This document shows, one piece after another, positions 8,218 to 14,944 of a stretch of DNA of 18,104 nucleotides. A program made the position numbers and the translations under genes. Origin of the DNA: an uncultured Campylobacter sp. (GTDB taxonomy: Bacteria > Campylobacterota > Campylobacteria > Campylobacterales > Campylobacteraceae). The DNA is taken from contig CALCKS010000204.1 of the NCBI GenBank assembly GCA_937965895.1, forward strand, positions 1 to 18,104, written 5' to 3'. A model generated the notes under the pieces. That model was not told where the DNA came from and did no database searches. It saw only the letters and a list, made by a program, of their open reading frames with translations. Each line of letters begins with the position of its first letter. Position 1 is the stretch's first letter.

Positions 8218-8245
8218 ATTTGCGTAAATTGGACCCAAATTTATC
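8213..8245 (+). terminator. AT-rich inverted repeat across the lipoprotein stop codon
   Basis: GATAAATTTG (8213-8222, containing the TAA stop) and CAAATTTATC (8236-8245) are a perfect 10-base inverted repeat around a 13-base loop. The stem is mostly A-U and no U-run follows, so termination would be weak. It may simply reflect the local excess of AAATTT words. Confidence 0.3.
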
Positions 8246-8962
8246 GCTACTTTTGGCGGACAGAGTCGTCGCAGACCGTAAATTTAAGCTCCGATCAAGA
8301 CGGTGCGAATAAATTTTTGCTTTGTCGCTTTTTGGCGTAAAATTTAAAGCAGACGACACGAAAAATCTATACTTCGGTGGCAAATTTGAGCTAAACCGTA
8401 CTTAGATTTGCCGTCAAATTCGGCTAAATTTTTAGTAAAGCGGTTAAATTCGGCGGTTTGATTTCGGCAAGCGGGGCATTTTCGCGTTTACGCATTTTTG
8501 ATATTTGGCGAAAATTTGCAAGCGATTGCAAGAGGCTCGCTACCCTTTTTGCTGTTTGTAAATTTAGCTTTGGCATAGGCTGGGCGGTTAAATTTGACGC
8601 CGAAGCGACTTTGGTTTAGCCTACGTTTTATAATTTTTGTAGTTCGTAAATTTTGCGCGAGCCAGACGGACTACGATAAAATTTGACCCGCCATTTTTAA
8701 CTTAGGGCGGCTATTTGCCGTTTTATCGTCGTTGTTTTTACCGTTTCTACAAATTTTATGCCGCTTGCAAATTTCTTGGCATTTGTTTTAGGGATACGTT
8801 TTGATTGTGCCAAGCCTAAAGGCTCCGAAAATCTTACCGCAAAATTTAGATAAAATTTCAAGCGGTAAATTTTTCAAAGTCGCACTAGAAATTTTATACG
8901 CCCAAATTTATAACAACGTTTGCGCCGCTCGCTAGCAAATTTTGCCAACAAACCTCTGCTGC
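8246..8962. other. Long non-coding stretch saturated with AAATTT
   Basis: I see no gene on either strand. Open frames are short, lack ribosome sites and read as low-quality protein. The distinctive content is the hexamer AAATTT: by hand I count about 20 copies in 8218-8962, one per 37 bases, against roughly half a copy expected by chance at this base composition. Copies often extend to CAAATTT or TAAATTT and are not evenly spaced. No degraded coding frame could be traced. Confidence 0.6.
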
Positions 8963-9286
8963 TTAATTTGCCGCGATCTTAATTCTTTTACTTATAAACG
9001 CCTCTTGCAACTCGCTTTCAAACATCCGCTTGATCTCGCTTCCAAGCACGCAGTTGCCATCTCGCCAGGGGCGGCAGATCACGTTGCCTTCTTCTCCTTT
9101 GCTTAGGCAGACGCAGTTAAAATAGCTCTTGTCCGAAGCGTTGTCCGAGATAAGGTAAACAAGCCCGTTTTCGGGGATAAAATTTCCCTCTGCAAGCCCG
9201 CGCGCTGTCGGCATTATCTTTATCGCCGCCCCGGCGTAAAATTTCGCGCCGTCCGCTATATCTTTAAGGTTTATCCACTCGGCCAT
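8963..9286 (-). CDS. Hypothetical 107-residue protein with four cysteines
   Basis: I do not recognise a family. The ATG (9286-9284) has a GAGG site six bases upstream and lies inside the last 23 bases of the DUF523 gene in another frame, so the two are probably translated from one message. The protein looks soluble: no signal peptide and no membrane segment. The first half (WINLKDIADGAKFYAGAAIK, then LVYLISDN) reads as alternating strands and turns. The second half has Cys58, Cys60, Cys71 and Cys79, spaced C-x-C-x10-C-x7-C, which could bind a metal, though they may be chance. The C-terminus (SELQEAFISKRIKIAAN) is helical and basic. The overlap with a likely iron-sulphur protein is the only clue to role. 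Confidence 0.68.
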   Translation of the reverse strand: MAEWINLKDIADGAKFYAGAAIKIMPTARGLAEGNFIPENGLVYLISDNASDKSYFNCVCLSKGEEGNVICRPWRDGNCVLGSEIKRMFESELQEAFISKRIKIAAN

Positions 9287-9761
9287 TTTCCGCCTCTTTT
9301 TCTAAATTTAGCTCCGCAAGCGCACTCTCGCCAACTACCCGAACGCCAAGTTTTTTTAGCGCCGCTGCGGTTATCCCGTCGCCGCTAACGAGTTGCCCGG
9401 TAAAGCTTCCGTCATAAATCCATCCGATTCCGCAGCTTGGGCTTCGCTCTTTTAAAACCGCGATTTTGCAGTCGTTTTTACGGGCGATATCGGCGCAAAT
9501 TTGAGCACCAAAAACAAACTCGCGCGTCACGTCGCGACCGCTAAATTTGGTTAAAACCCGTCCGTTTGAGCAAATTTCGGCAGGCTCGCGCGGGGTCGTT
9601 AGTCCGCCCATGCACTCTGGACAAACGGCGACGAGCTCGTAAATTTGCATAAGTTTAGCGAGCGCATCCGCAAGGATAGCGTCTTCGTTATTGCCACCGT
9701 TATATTTGCAGTTTTCGCCGAGCAAACAGGCGCTGATTAAAATTTTGGGTTTATTTTTCAT
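9264..9761 (-). CDS. DUF523 / TudS-like protein (possible iron-sulphur desulfidase)
   Basis: The 165-residue product carries the DUF523 signatures: ISACLLGENCKYNG (9-22), VCPECMGGL (46-54) leading into TPREPAEI (56-62), and LKERSPSCG (103-111). Established knowledge: the characterised member TudS is a thiouracil desulfidase that holds a [4Fe-4S] cluster through three conserved cysteines. Candidate cluster ligands here are Cys12, Cys47 and Cys110, with Cys18 and Cys50 nearby. The likely role is removing sulphur from a small sulphur-containing substrate in the cytoplasm, but the true substrate is unknown. The ATG (9761-9759) has only a weak GGA upstream. Its 3' end overlaps the next gene by 23 bases. 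Confidence 0.88.
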   Translation of the reverse strand: MKNKPKILISACLLGENCKYNGGNNEDAILADALAKLMQIYELVAVCPECMGGLTTPREPAEICSNGRVLTKFSGRDVTREFVFGAQICADIARKNDCKIAVLKERSPSCGIGWIYDGSFTGQLVSGDGITAAALKKLGVRVVGESALAELNLEKEAENGRVDKP

Positions 9762-10004
9762 CGTTAGTTCCGAAATTTGATGGTAGGCAGGCGTTTTGGC
9801 TCAAATTTACTAACGATTCGGGCGGCAAATTTACCGCCGATCGGTCAAGTCAAATTTGACGAATTTGGGCTTAAATTTAACACACATCGCGCCAAATTTG
9901 ACGACCCAATTTTCCAAAACACTTTTGTAAGCTAACCGCCAAATTTGGCAAATTTTAAGCCGCCTCGCGCAAAGCACAAGGCAGGCTTAAACGCCGAATT
10001 TAGC
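9762..10004. other. Non-coding gap with eight AAATTT words and a 12-base palindrome
   Basis: There is no gene in this 243-base gap. I count eight AAATTT copies, one within the perfect palindrome GTCAAATTTGAC (9849-9860). Near the right edge AGGCT (9983-9987) pairs with AGCCT (10002-10006), overlapping the aminotransferase stop codon. On the minus strand this is a small hairpin without a U-run, a weak candidate terminator. The promoter of the DUF523 gene should lie here but no clear -10 box is obvious. Confidence 0.5.
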
Positions 10005-10859
10005 CTAAAGCCCGGCCTCTTTTTTGATTCTATCTATATACATCTGCCTTAACATCGGCACGTATTTGCCGATTTTGCCGCCGCTTATCGGCTTGCCGTC
10101 GGCCTTGACTACGGGCAGTAGCGGTAGCGTCGCAGCCGAGATAAACACCTCGTCGGCTTCGTAAACGTCCTGCATCGTAAACGGTCGCTGTCTGATCTCT
10201 AGCCCCGCCTTTTCGGCAAAACCTAAAATCACCTTGCGGCGGATGCCCGGCAAAATCTCGTTTGAGAGCGGTTTGGTTATGAGGATATTATCTTTTATGA
10301 TAAATGCAGACGAGCTAGTAGCCTCAGTCACAAAGCCGTTTTCGACCATGAAACCCTCGTATGCGCCGGCTTTTACGGCTTGTTCTTTAGCGTAGCACTG
10401 CGCCAAAAGCGAGATCGATTTGATGTCGCGGCGCTTCCAACGGATATCCTCGACGCTAACAACCTCGATACCGGTCGCGGCGTCAGGGTTTGCGACGATA
10501 TCTTTTTCGTAGCAAAAGACGAAACAAGTCGGCTTTAAGCCTTTTATAAATTTAAAATCCCTATCGGCGACGCCGCGGGTGACCTGCATATAAACGCCGC
10601 CTTCTTTTAGGTTGTTCCGCCAAACGACTTCCTCTAAAACGCCCCCAAAATCGCTCTTTGAAAGCGGCAAGCTTAGCTCGATAGCAGCTAGGCTTCTCTC
10701 AAATCTCTCCCAAAAATCCTCTCTATCCACGAGCCGTCCGTTTAGCACCGGCACGACCTCGTATATGCCGTCGCCAAAGATAAATCCACGGTCAAATGCG
10801 CTAACCTTAGCCGCCGCCGCGTCTATAAATTCGCCGTTTAGATATACTATTCCGTTCAT
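10005..10859 (-). CDS. dat: D-amino-acid transaminase-type class IV aminotransferase
   Basis: This PLP enzyme of fold type IV probably interconverts D-alanine and D-glutamate with their keto acids, supplying peptidoglycan. The 284-residue length suits D-amino-acid transaminase. It opens YLNGEFIDAAAAKVSAFDRG then FGDGIYEV; the PLP lysine is Lys147 in DIRWKRRDIKSISLL, the glutamate that pairs with the PLP ring is Glu179 in TEATSSSAF, and LSNEILPGIRRKV follows. The DIRW...DIKS signature favours this enzyme over branched-chain aminotransferase or ADC lyase. One oddity: in RGVADRDFKF, Phe102 sits where the Bacillus enzyme has the carboxylate-binding His100 next to Arg98 (here Arg100). The ATG has a strong AAGGAG site. 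It is divergent from the membrane-protein gene. Exact substrates unproven. Confidence 0.88.
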   Translation of the reverse strand: MNGIVYLNGEFIDAAAAKVSAFDRGFIFGDGIYEVVPVLNGRLVDREDFWERFERSLAAIELSLPLSKSDFGGVLEEVVWRNNLKEGGVYMQVTRGVADRDFKFIKGLKPTCFVFCYEKDIVANPDAATGIEVVSVEDIRWKRRDIKSISLLAQCYAKEQAVKAGAYEGFMVENGFVTEATSSSAFIIKDNILITKPLSNEILPGIRRKVILGFAEKAGLEIRQRPFTMQDVYEADEVFISAATLPLLPVVKADGKPISGGKIGKYVPMLRQMYIDRIKKEAGL

Positions 10860-10954
10860 TTTTTCTCCTTAAAATTTAAGTAATTTTAGCTCAAATACTC
10901 TTAAAAAAGCGTTGCCTTAAGTCCAAATTTTAGCTTGGATTACGAAGTTTTTGA

Positions 10955-10978
10955 TATAATTGAGGCTAAATTTAAGGA
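10955..10978 (+). promoter_or_regulatory. Promoter and ribosome site that set the start of the membrane-protein gene
   Basis: A perfect TATAAT lies at 10955-10960, predicting transcription from about 10967, followed by AAGGA at 10974-10978 and ATG at 10990. The longer in-frame reading from TTG 10960 overlaps the -10 box itself and would lie outside the message, so the ATG is preferred. Confidence 0.65.
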
Positions 10979-10989
10979 TAATCAAAAAG

Positions 10990-11499
10990 ATGAAAAATAA
11001 CGCGTTAAAAAATTTAATCCTAGAAAATATCTTCGTTATCTCAAAGCAACCCGTGCTGTTTCGCGATCTACTCGAGGCAAACTGCCTTTTTAACGAAGGC
11101 ATGTTGATTGATCCTGCCAAGCTAAATTTTAAATTTCGCTACGCAAGAACTTACCTTGTTTACGGGCTTTTATGCTTCGTCGTGTTTTTTGTTTTGCTGA
11201 TTTTGACGCACCGTCTTTTTACCAAACTTGACTTTCACCTCTCGATCGTTAGCGCTGTGGCGGGCACATCGGCTGTTTTTATCGGCTTTGATATGTTTAA
11301 AATTTGGGCGAGAAAAGCCGTTAGCAAAGAGCTTATAAAAAAAGCTTGGAGCGTGCATTTTCCGTATTTTAGCTACGAAAAATACTCCACCAAAGTCGAG
11401 ATGATCTATAACGAAGCGGTAAAAAACGAAATCCCGCGCAAAGACTTGGAGCAATACGTCCTAGAGCGCCTAGTCGCGCAGTCTGAGGCTGGGATTTAG
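10990..11499 (+). CDS. Conserved two-helix inner-membrane protein of unknown function
   Basis: I do not recognise a named family. From ATG 10990 the product is 169 residues. It has a soluble N-terminal segment of about 40 residues (LKNLILENIFVISKQPVLFRDLLEANC), two membrane helices (about residues 52-74 and 84-106) joined by a short loop, and a charged C-terminal cytoplasmic region of about 60 residues that is probably helical. A two-helix hairpin with both ends inside is the likely topology. The stop abuts the stop of the convergent FtsL-like gene with no gap. I recall a membrane protein at the same place beside rsmH in C. jejuni, which supports a conserved real gene, but I assign no role. 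Confidence 0.82.
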   Translation: MKNNALKNLILENIFVISKQPVLFRDLLEANCLFNEGMLIDPAKLNFKFRYARTYLVYGLLCFVVFFVLLILTHRLFTKLDFHLSIVSAVAGTSAVFIGFDMFKIWARKAVSKELIKKAWSVHFPYFSYEKYSTKVEMIYNEAVKNEIPRKDLEQYVLERLVAQSEAGI

Positions 11500-11784
11500 T
11501 TATTGCAAAATAAGCGGGTCTAAAATTTGATTTTTGTATTTCATTCTCTCGAGTTTTAGGCGAAGCTCTCTATTTTCTTCGAGCAATACGTCGCGTTTGC
11601 CGCTTAGATCGCCGATTTCGCGGCTAATATAATAAATTTGATTTGTGATGTAAATTTTAGGCAAAAACAAAGCAAGCGCGATAAAAAGCCCCAGATACGC
11701 CGTCACTAGCGTTTTATAGTCTAAATTTCGTTCCTTTTTTTGCTCACCGCCGCTAAACTCTAAAACCTCGTTTTTATCTTGCAT
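11500..11784 (-). CDS. Small bitopic coiled-coil protein, probable FtsL-type divisome protein
   Basis: The 94-residue product has a short cytoplasmic N-terminus (about 23 residues), one membrane helix (about 24-41, TLVTAYLGLFIALALFLP) and a periplasmic segment (46-85) with heptad-like spacing rich in Leu, Glu, Arg and Lys. That is the layout of FtsL/DivIC proteins, which pair with FtsB and recruit the septal synthase. Sequence similarity within FtsL is very low, so context counts: in many bacteria ftsL directly follows rsmH, exactly as here, with an 11-base overlap and a GAGG site upstream of ATG 11784. Alternatives are FtsB or an unrelated coiled-coil protein, so I leave the symbol blank. 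Confidence 0.8.
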   Translation of the reverse strand: MQDKNEVLEFSGGEQKKERNLDYKTLVTAYLGLFIALALFLPKIYITNQIYYISREIGDLSGKRDVLLEENRELRLKLERMKYKNQILDPLILQ

Positions 11785-12706
11785 TTTTACCTCTTGAAAT
11801 TTTAAAAATCCTCATTTTCGCGCAGCTTGAGCGCGGATTTGCCTTGACTTCGGTAGCGCTTGGCGTTATTGCCTTTTTACTGACTATTTTACCTAGCGCA
11901 TTATCCCCTCCGCACGTGCACCTAAGGGCCTGCGGCGGACAAATGCAGCTTTGCGCCCACTGCCTAAATTTATTTTTTACGATACGATCTTCTAGCGAAT
12001 GAAAGCTGATTATCGCCACGATACACTCGTCGATCTGCGAATCCTCAATGCTTTGTAGCAAATTTTGCAGTTCACCTAGCTCGTTGTTGACTTCTATTCT
12101 GATCGCTTGAAAAGCTAACGTCGCCGCGCTAACGCTGCGCCCGTTTACGCCCTTTAGCCCGATTATTTGCGCGAGACGTTCGGCGCTTTTTATCTCGCCG
12201 CTTTGCCTGGCTTCTATGATTTTGGCGGCAAATTTGGCAGGACTAGGTAGCTCGCCGTAGCCCTCAAATATACGCTCTAGCTCTTTTGCGCTATAAAAAT
12301 TTACAACGTCGTAAGCTGAAAATTTAGCCTGCGCGTCCATACGCATATCTAAATTTTCGCTCTTTAGGCCAAATCCTCGCTCGTTTTTATCGAGCTGCAA
12401 CGACGAAACGCCGATGTCGGCCAGGATACCGCGGATTTGAGATTGTTCTACTTTGCCCAAAATTTCTGAAAATTTGCTCTTAAAAATTTGCGCTCTTTGG
12501 CCAAATTTTTTAAGTCTTTCGGAGCTAAATTTGATTGCTTCTTCATCTTGATCGCAGGCTATCAAATTTACGTTTTGATTTTGCTCTAAAATCGCGCTAG
12601 AATGCCCGCCGTATCCGAGCGTACAATCGACAATCACGCCGCTTTTTATATCCTCAAAAGCTTGCAAAACTTCATTAAGTAGCACGGGAACGTGTGGGGA
12701 GTTCAA
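11774..12706 (-). CDS. rsmH: RsmH (MraW), 16S rRNA C1402 N4-methyltransferase
   Basis: This SAM-dependent enzyme methylates N4 of C1402 in 16S rRNA at the ribosomal P-site. The 310-residue product shows HVPVLLNEVL (5-14), the SAM-binding DCTLGYGGHS (27-36), ADIGVSSLQLD (96-106), GFGLKSENLDMRMD, FHSLEDRIVK, and the Cys-containing stretch CICPPQALRCTCGG typical of the family. The start is TTG (12706-12704), giving MNSPHVPVLL. AAAGG lies six bases upstream, and no ATG in frame sits closer to the conserved N-terminus. It is the first gene of a two-gene unit with the FtsL-like gene, and is divergent from the aldolase-fold gene over a 54-base promoter region. Complete. Confidence 0.97.
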   Translation of the reverse strand: MNSPHVPVLLNEVLQAFEDIKSGVIVDCTLGYGGHSSAILEQNQNVNLIACDQDEEAIKFSSERLKKFGQRAQIFKSKFSEILGKVEQSQIRGILADIGVSSLQLDKNERGFGLKSENLDMRMDAQAKFSAYDVVNFYSAKELERIFEGYGELPSPAKFAAKIIEARQSGEIKSAERLAQIIGLKGVNGRSVSAATLAFQAIRIEVNNELGELQNLLQSIEDSQIDECIVAIISFHSLEDRIVKNKFRQWAQSCICPPQALRCTCGGDNALGKIVSKKAITPSATEVKANPRSSCAKMRIFKISRGKNAR

Positions 12707-12727
12707 ATTTAGCCTTTATTTTTTGTG

Positions 12728-12755
12728 TATAATAACAAAAAAAGTTTATAAAAGG
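12728..12755 (+). promoter_or_regulatory. Promoter and ribosome site of the aldolase-fold gene
   Basis: A perfect TATAAT at 12728-12733 is followed by AAAGG at 12751-12755 and ATG at 12761. The rsmH promoter must lie in the same 54 bases on the other strand, so the two overlap. Confidence 0.6.
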
Positions 12756-12760
12756 TTAAA

Positions 12761-13348
12761 ATGGACTTAAAATACTGCGCAAGCGAGATCAGCAAAATCG
12801 CTCTTTCGATGTTTAGAAAAAACTTTTTCGGCGTCTTTCACGGCTCTATTTCAGCTAGAATTCAGCACGACTCTTTTTTGATAAATAAAAGAACGACGAT
12901 TTTCGACAATCTTAAAGAAGAAGATCTCATAATGCTAAACTCAAAAAGGGATTATCGCTGGAACGATGCGAGCATAGACGCGGACATCCACCTAAATATA
13001 TACAAAAATATAAACGAAGCCAAATATATCTGTTATGCCATGCCACCCTACCTAACGGCTTATACTTTGGGTCATTCTTTTATTCGCCCGAGGGATTTTT
13101 TTGGCTATATCAAACATCACGAGATCCCGATTTATGATCCAAAACAGTTTGACGACTGGTATGAGCGCGCGGATACGGAAATTTATCGCTATATGTTAGA
13201 GAATAAAACTAACATAATGGTTATCAAAGGATACGGCGTATACGTACACAGCAGGACTCCGTATCAGCTGGCAAAAGACGTCGCAATCCTTGAAAATACG
13301 TGCAAATTGCTAAGCATAGCTCGCCTTTACGAATCTGAACGAAACTAA
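12761..13348 (+). CDS. Class II aldolase/adducin-fold protein lacking the usual metal ligands
   Basis: The 195-residue product aligns by eye with class II aldolases: a FHGSISARI block (26-34) in place of the GN-x-S loop, DADIHLNIY (73-81) in place of the E-x-x-x-H-x-x-x-Y segment, then YAMPPYLTAY (92-101) in place of the H-x-H-x-P zinc-ligand strand, and IKGYGVYVHSRT (155-166) in place of the final HG ligand loop. At the expected ligand positions the residues are Tyr92, Met94 and Tyr158 rather than three histidines, and the catalytic acid is Asp73. If this alignment is right it cannot bind zinc in the usual way and is probably not an aldolase; a binding or structural role is possible. It is 119 bases upstream of ppiD on the same strand. 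Real gene with its own promoter; function unknown. Confidence 0.82.
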   Translation: MDLKYCASEISKIALSMFRKNFFGVFHGSISARIQHDSFLINKRTTIFDNLKEEDLIMLNSKRDYRWNDASIDADIHLNIYKNINEAKYICYAMPPYLTAYTLGHSFIRPRDFFGYIKHHEIPIYDPKQFDDWYERADTEIYRYMLENKTNIMVIKGYGVYVHSRTPYQLAKDVAILENTCKLLSIARLYESERN

Positions 13349-13377
13349 CGTCTTTAAAAATGTTAATTTTTTTGAAA

Positions 13378-13391
13378 TTTTATCGATAAAA
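13378..13391. repeat. Perfect 14-base palindrome upstream of ppiD
   Basis: TTTTATCGATAAAA is self-complementary and lies 29 bases after the aldolase-fold stop and 76 bases before the ppiD ATG. It could be an operator or a weak bidirectional terminator. Candidate -10 boxes for ppiD (TAAAAT at 13427-13432 and 13439-13444) lie downstream of it. Confidence 0.4.
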
Positions 13392-13467
13392 AGCGCGTTT
13401 TTAAGGTGATATTTACGATATTTCAGTAAAATAATGCATAAAATTTTTATGAATTTGAAGGAATTAG

Positions 13468-14931
13468 ATGATAACTTGGATGCAAAAGCATAGAAAATAC
13501 CTCGTCGTGACGATCTGGGTAAGCACGATAGCCTTCGTCGGAGCAGGCTTCGTCGGATGGGGAGCATACGATCTAAATGCGAGTAGAGCTAGCTCGGTAG
13601 CTAAGGTCGGACATCGAAATATAAGTATCCAAGAGTTTCAAAACAGATACGGTCAGCTTCACGCATACTATAGTCAGCTTTTTGACGGACAGCTAAGTGA
13701 CGAAAATGCAAGCGAGCTAGGCATTGAAAATTTAGCTTTAGAGGCGTTAGTAAACGATGCTATGCTTTTAAATTTCGCAGATGACTTGGGGCTGGGCGTA
13801 AATGACGAAGATATAGTCAAATACATCATCGCAGACCAAAATTTCCACTCAAACGGCAAATTTGACAAAGAGCTTTACAAAAATACTTTAAAAAGAGCCA
13901 GAACCACTGAAAGCGAATATGAAGAAAGCCTAAAAAACGTGATACTTTTAGACAAGCTAAGACACGCTCTAAATTTGCCTACAAATGCTCAAGATATAGA
14001 TATGCTAACGGCTAGCTTTTTGATGCAGGACAAAATTTCGATGCAAGTTGTGGAAGCTGGCGCAGATGAGATAAAAATAGACGAAGACGCAGTAAAAAAA
14101 CTCTGGAAAGAACACAAAAACGAATATAAAACCATGACCGAATTTAAGCTTGATACCAAATTTATCCCAGCTATATCAAGCGATGCAAATACTAACGAGC
14201 TAACAGAATTTTACAACGAAAACAAAAACGAATATAAAGGTAGCGACGACAAGATAAAAGAATTTGAAGCTGTTAAAGATGAAGTACTAAAAGACTACAA
14301 TCTCAAACAAACTAAAAAAGTCGCCCTTGAAGAGTATCTAAAAATTAAGAAAGACGAGAAGCAAGCGGACGTATCGATAGCTACATTTGAAGATAATGCA
14401 AGCTTGCCGATGGATGAGCTAAAACTAGCAAAAAAAGGCGATACCCTAAAGCCGTTTGAATACGAAGACGGCTATATGATAGTAAAGGTAAAAGAGATCG
14501 TAGCGCCTAGAGTAATGAGTTTTGACGAGGCAAAAGAGCAAATTTTAGAACTTTACAAAGAGCAAAAAACGAAAGAAATCGTAGAAGCAAAAGCAAAAGA
14601 GTTGCTTGAAAAAGGATTTCAAGGTACCGATATAGGATTTGTTAGTAGAGATACTGTGAAGGCCGAAGGTGGGTTAAGTGAGGGTGAGTTTAATATCTTC
14701 GTCAATCGCCTTTTTGAAAAAGGCGGCAAAAAAGGCTATGTTGTACTCGGCGATAAAGCCGTAGTTTACGAGATAACGGAACAAAAACTAACAAATAGCG
14801 AAAAAGAGAAAGAGTATAAAGAGATAATAACGCAAAATGTAGGCTTCTTGAAAAATAACGAGCTCATTAGGGATTTAACAGCCATGTTGTCCAAGCGTTA
14901 CCAAGTAACAAATTATTATACAAAAAAATAA
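13468..14931 (+). CDS. ppiD: PpiD-like membrane-anchored periplasmic chaperone
   Basis: PpiD is tethered in the inner membrane and handles proteins leaving SecYEG. The 487-residue product has a short cytoplasmic N-terminus, one membrane helix (about 11-33), then a SurA/PpiD-type N-terminal chaperone domain (about 35-190; VAKVGHRNISIQEFQNRYG, LALEALVNDAMLL). From 310 to 385 comes the typical tail (KKGDTLKPF, then DGYMIVKVKEI and MSFDEAKEQI). The parvulin core normally between these parts shows no recognisable HIL or GGDLG motif, so isomerase activity is doubtful and chaperone activity more likely. The ATG has AAGGA upstream (13458-13462). The stop is 13 bases before ftsA, so co-transcription is likely. 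It is shorter than E. coli PpiD (623 residues). Confidence 0.9.
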   Translation: MITWMQKHRKYLVVTIWVSTIAFVGAGFVGWGAYDLNASRASSVAKVGHRNISIQEFQNRYGQLHAYYSQLFDGQLSDENASELGIENLALEALVNDAMLLNFADDLGLGVNDEDIVKYIIADQNFHSNGKFDKELYKNTLKRARTTESEYEESLKNVILLDKLRHALNLPTNAQDIDMLTASFLMQDKISMQVVEAGADEIKIDEDAVKKLWKEHKNEYKTMTEFKLDTKFIPAISSDANTNELTEFYNENKNEYKGSDDKIKEFEAVKDEVLKDYNLKQTKKVALEEYLKIKKDEKQADVSIATFEDNASLPMDELKLAKKGDTLKPFEYEDGYMIVKVKEIVAPRVMSFDEAKEQILELYKEQKTKEIVEAKAKELLEKGFQGTDIGFVSRDTVKAEGGLSEGEFNIFVNRLFEKGGKKGYVVLGDKAVVYEITEQKLTNSEKEKEYKEIITQNVGFLKNNELIRDLTAMLSKRYQVTNYYTKK

Positions 14932-14944
14932 GAAGGCATCTGTT

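Noticed and set aside
8141..8383. Minus-strand frame of 80 residues crossing the lipoprotein end
   Set aside because: It is antisense to the M15 module and extends by chance into non-coding DNA; no ribosome site.
8218..8962. A decayed gene in the long gap
   Set aside because: No frame could be joined into a recognisable protein on either strand; the sequence is dominated by AAATTT words.
10960..10989. TTG at 10960 as the start of the membrane protein
   Set aside because: It overlaps the TATAAT box, so it would not be in the transcript; ATG 10990 has a placed AAGGA.
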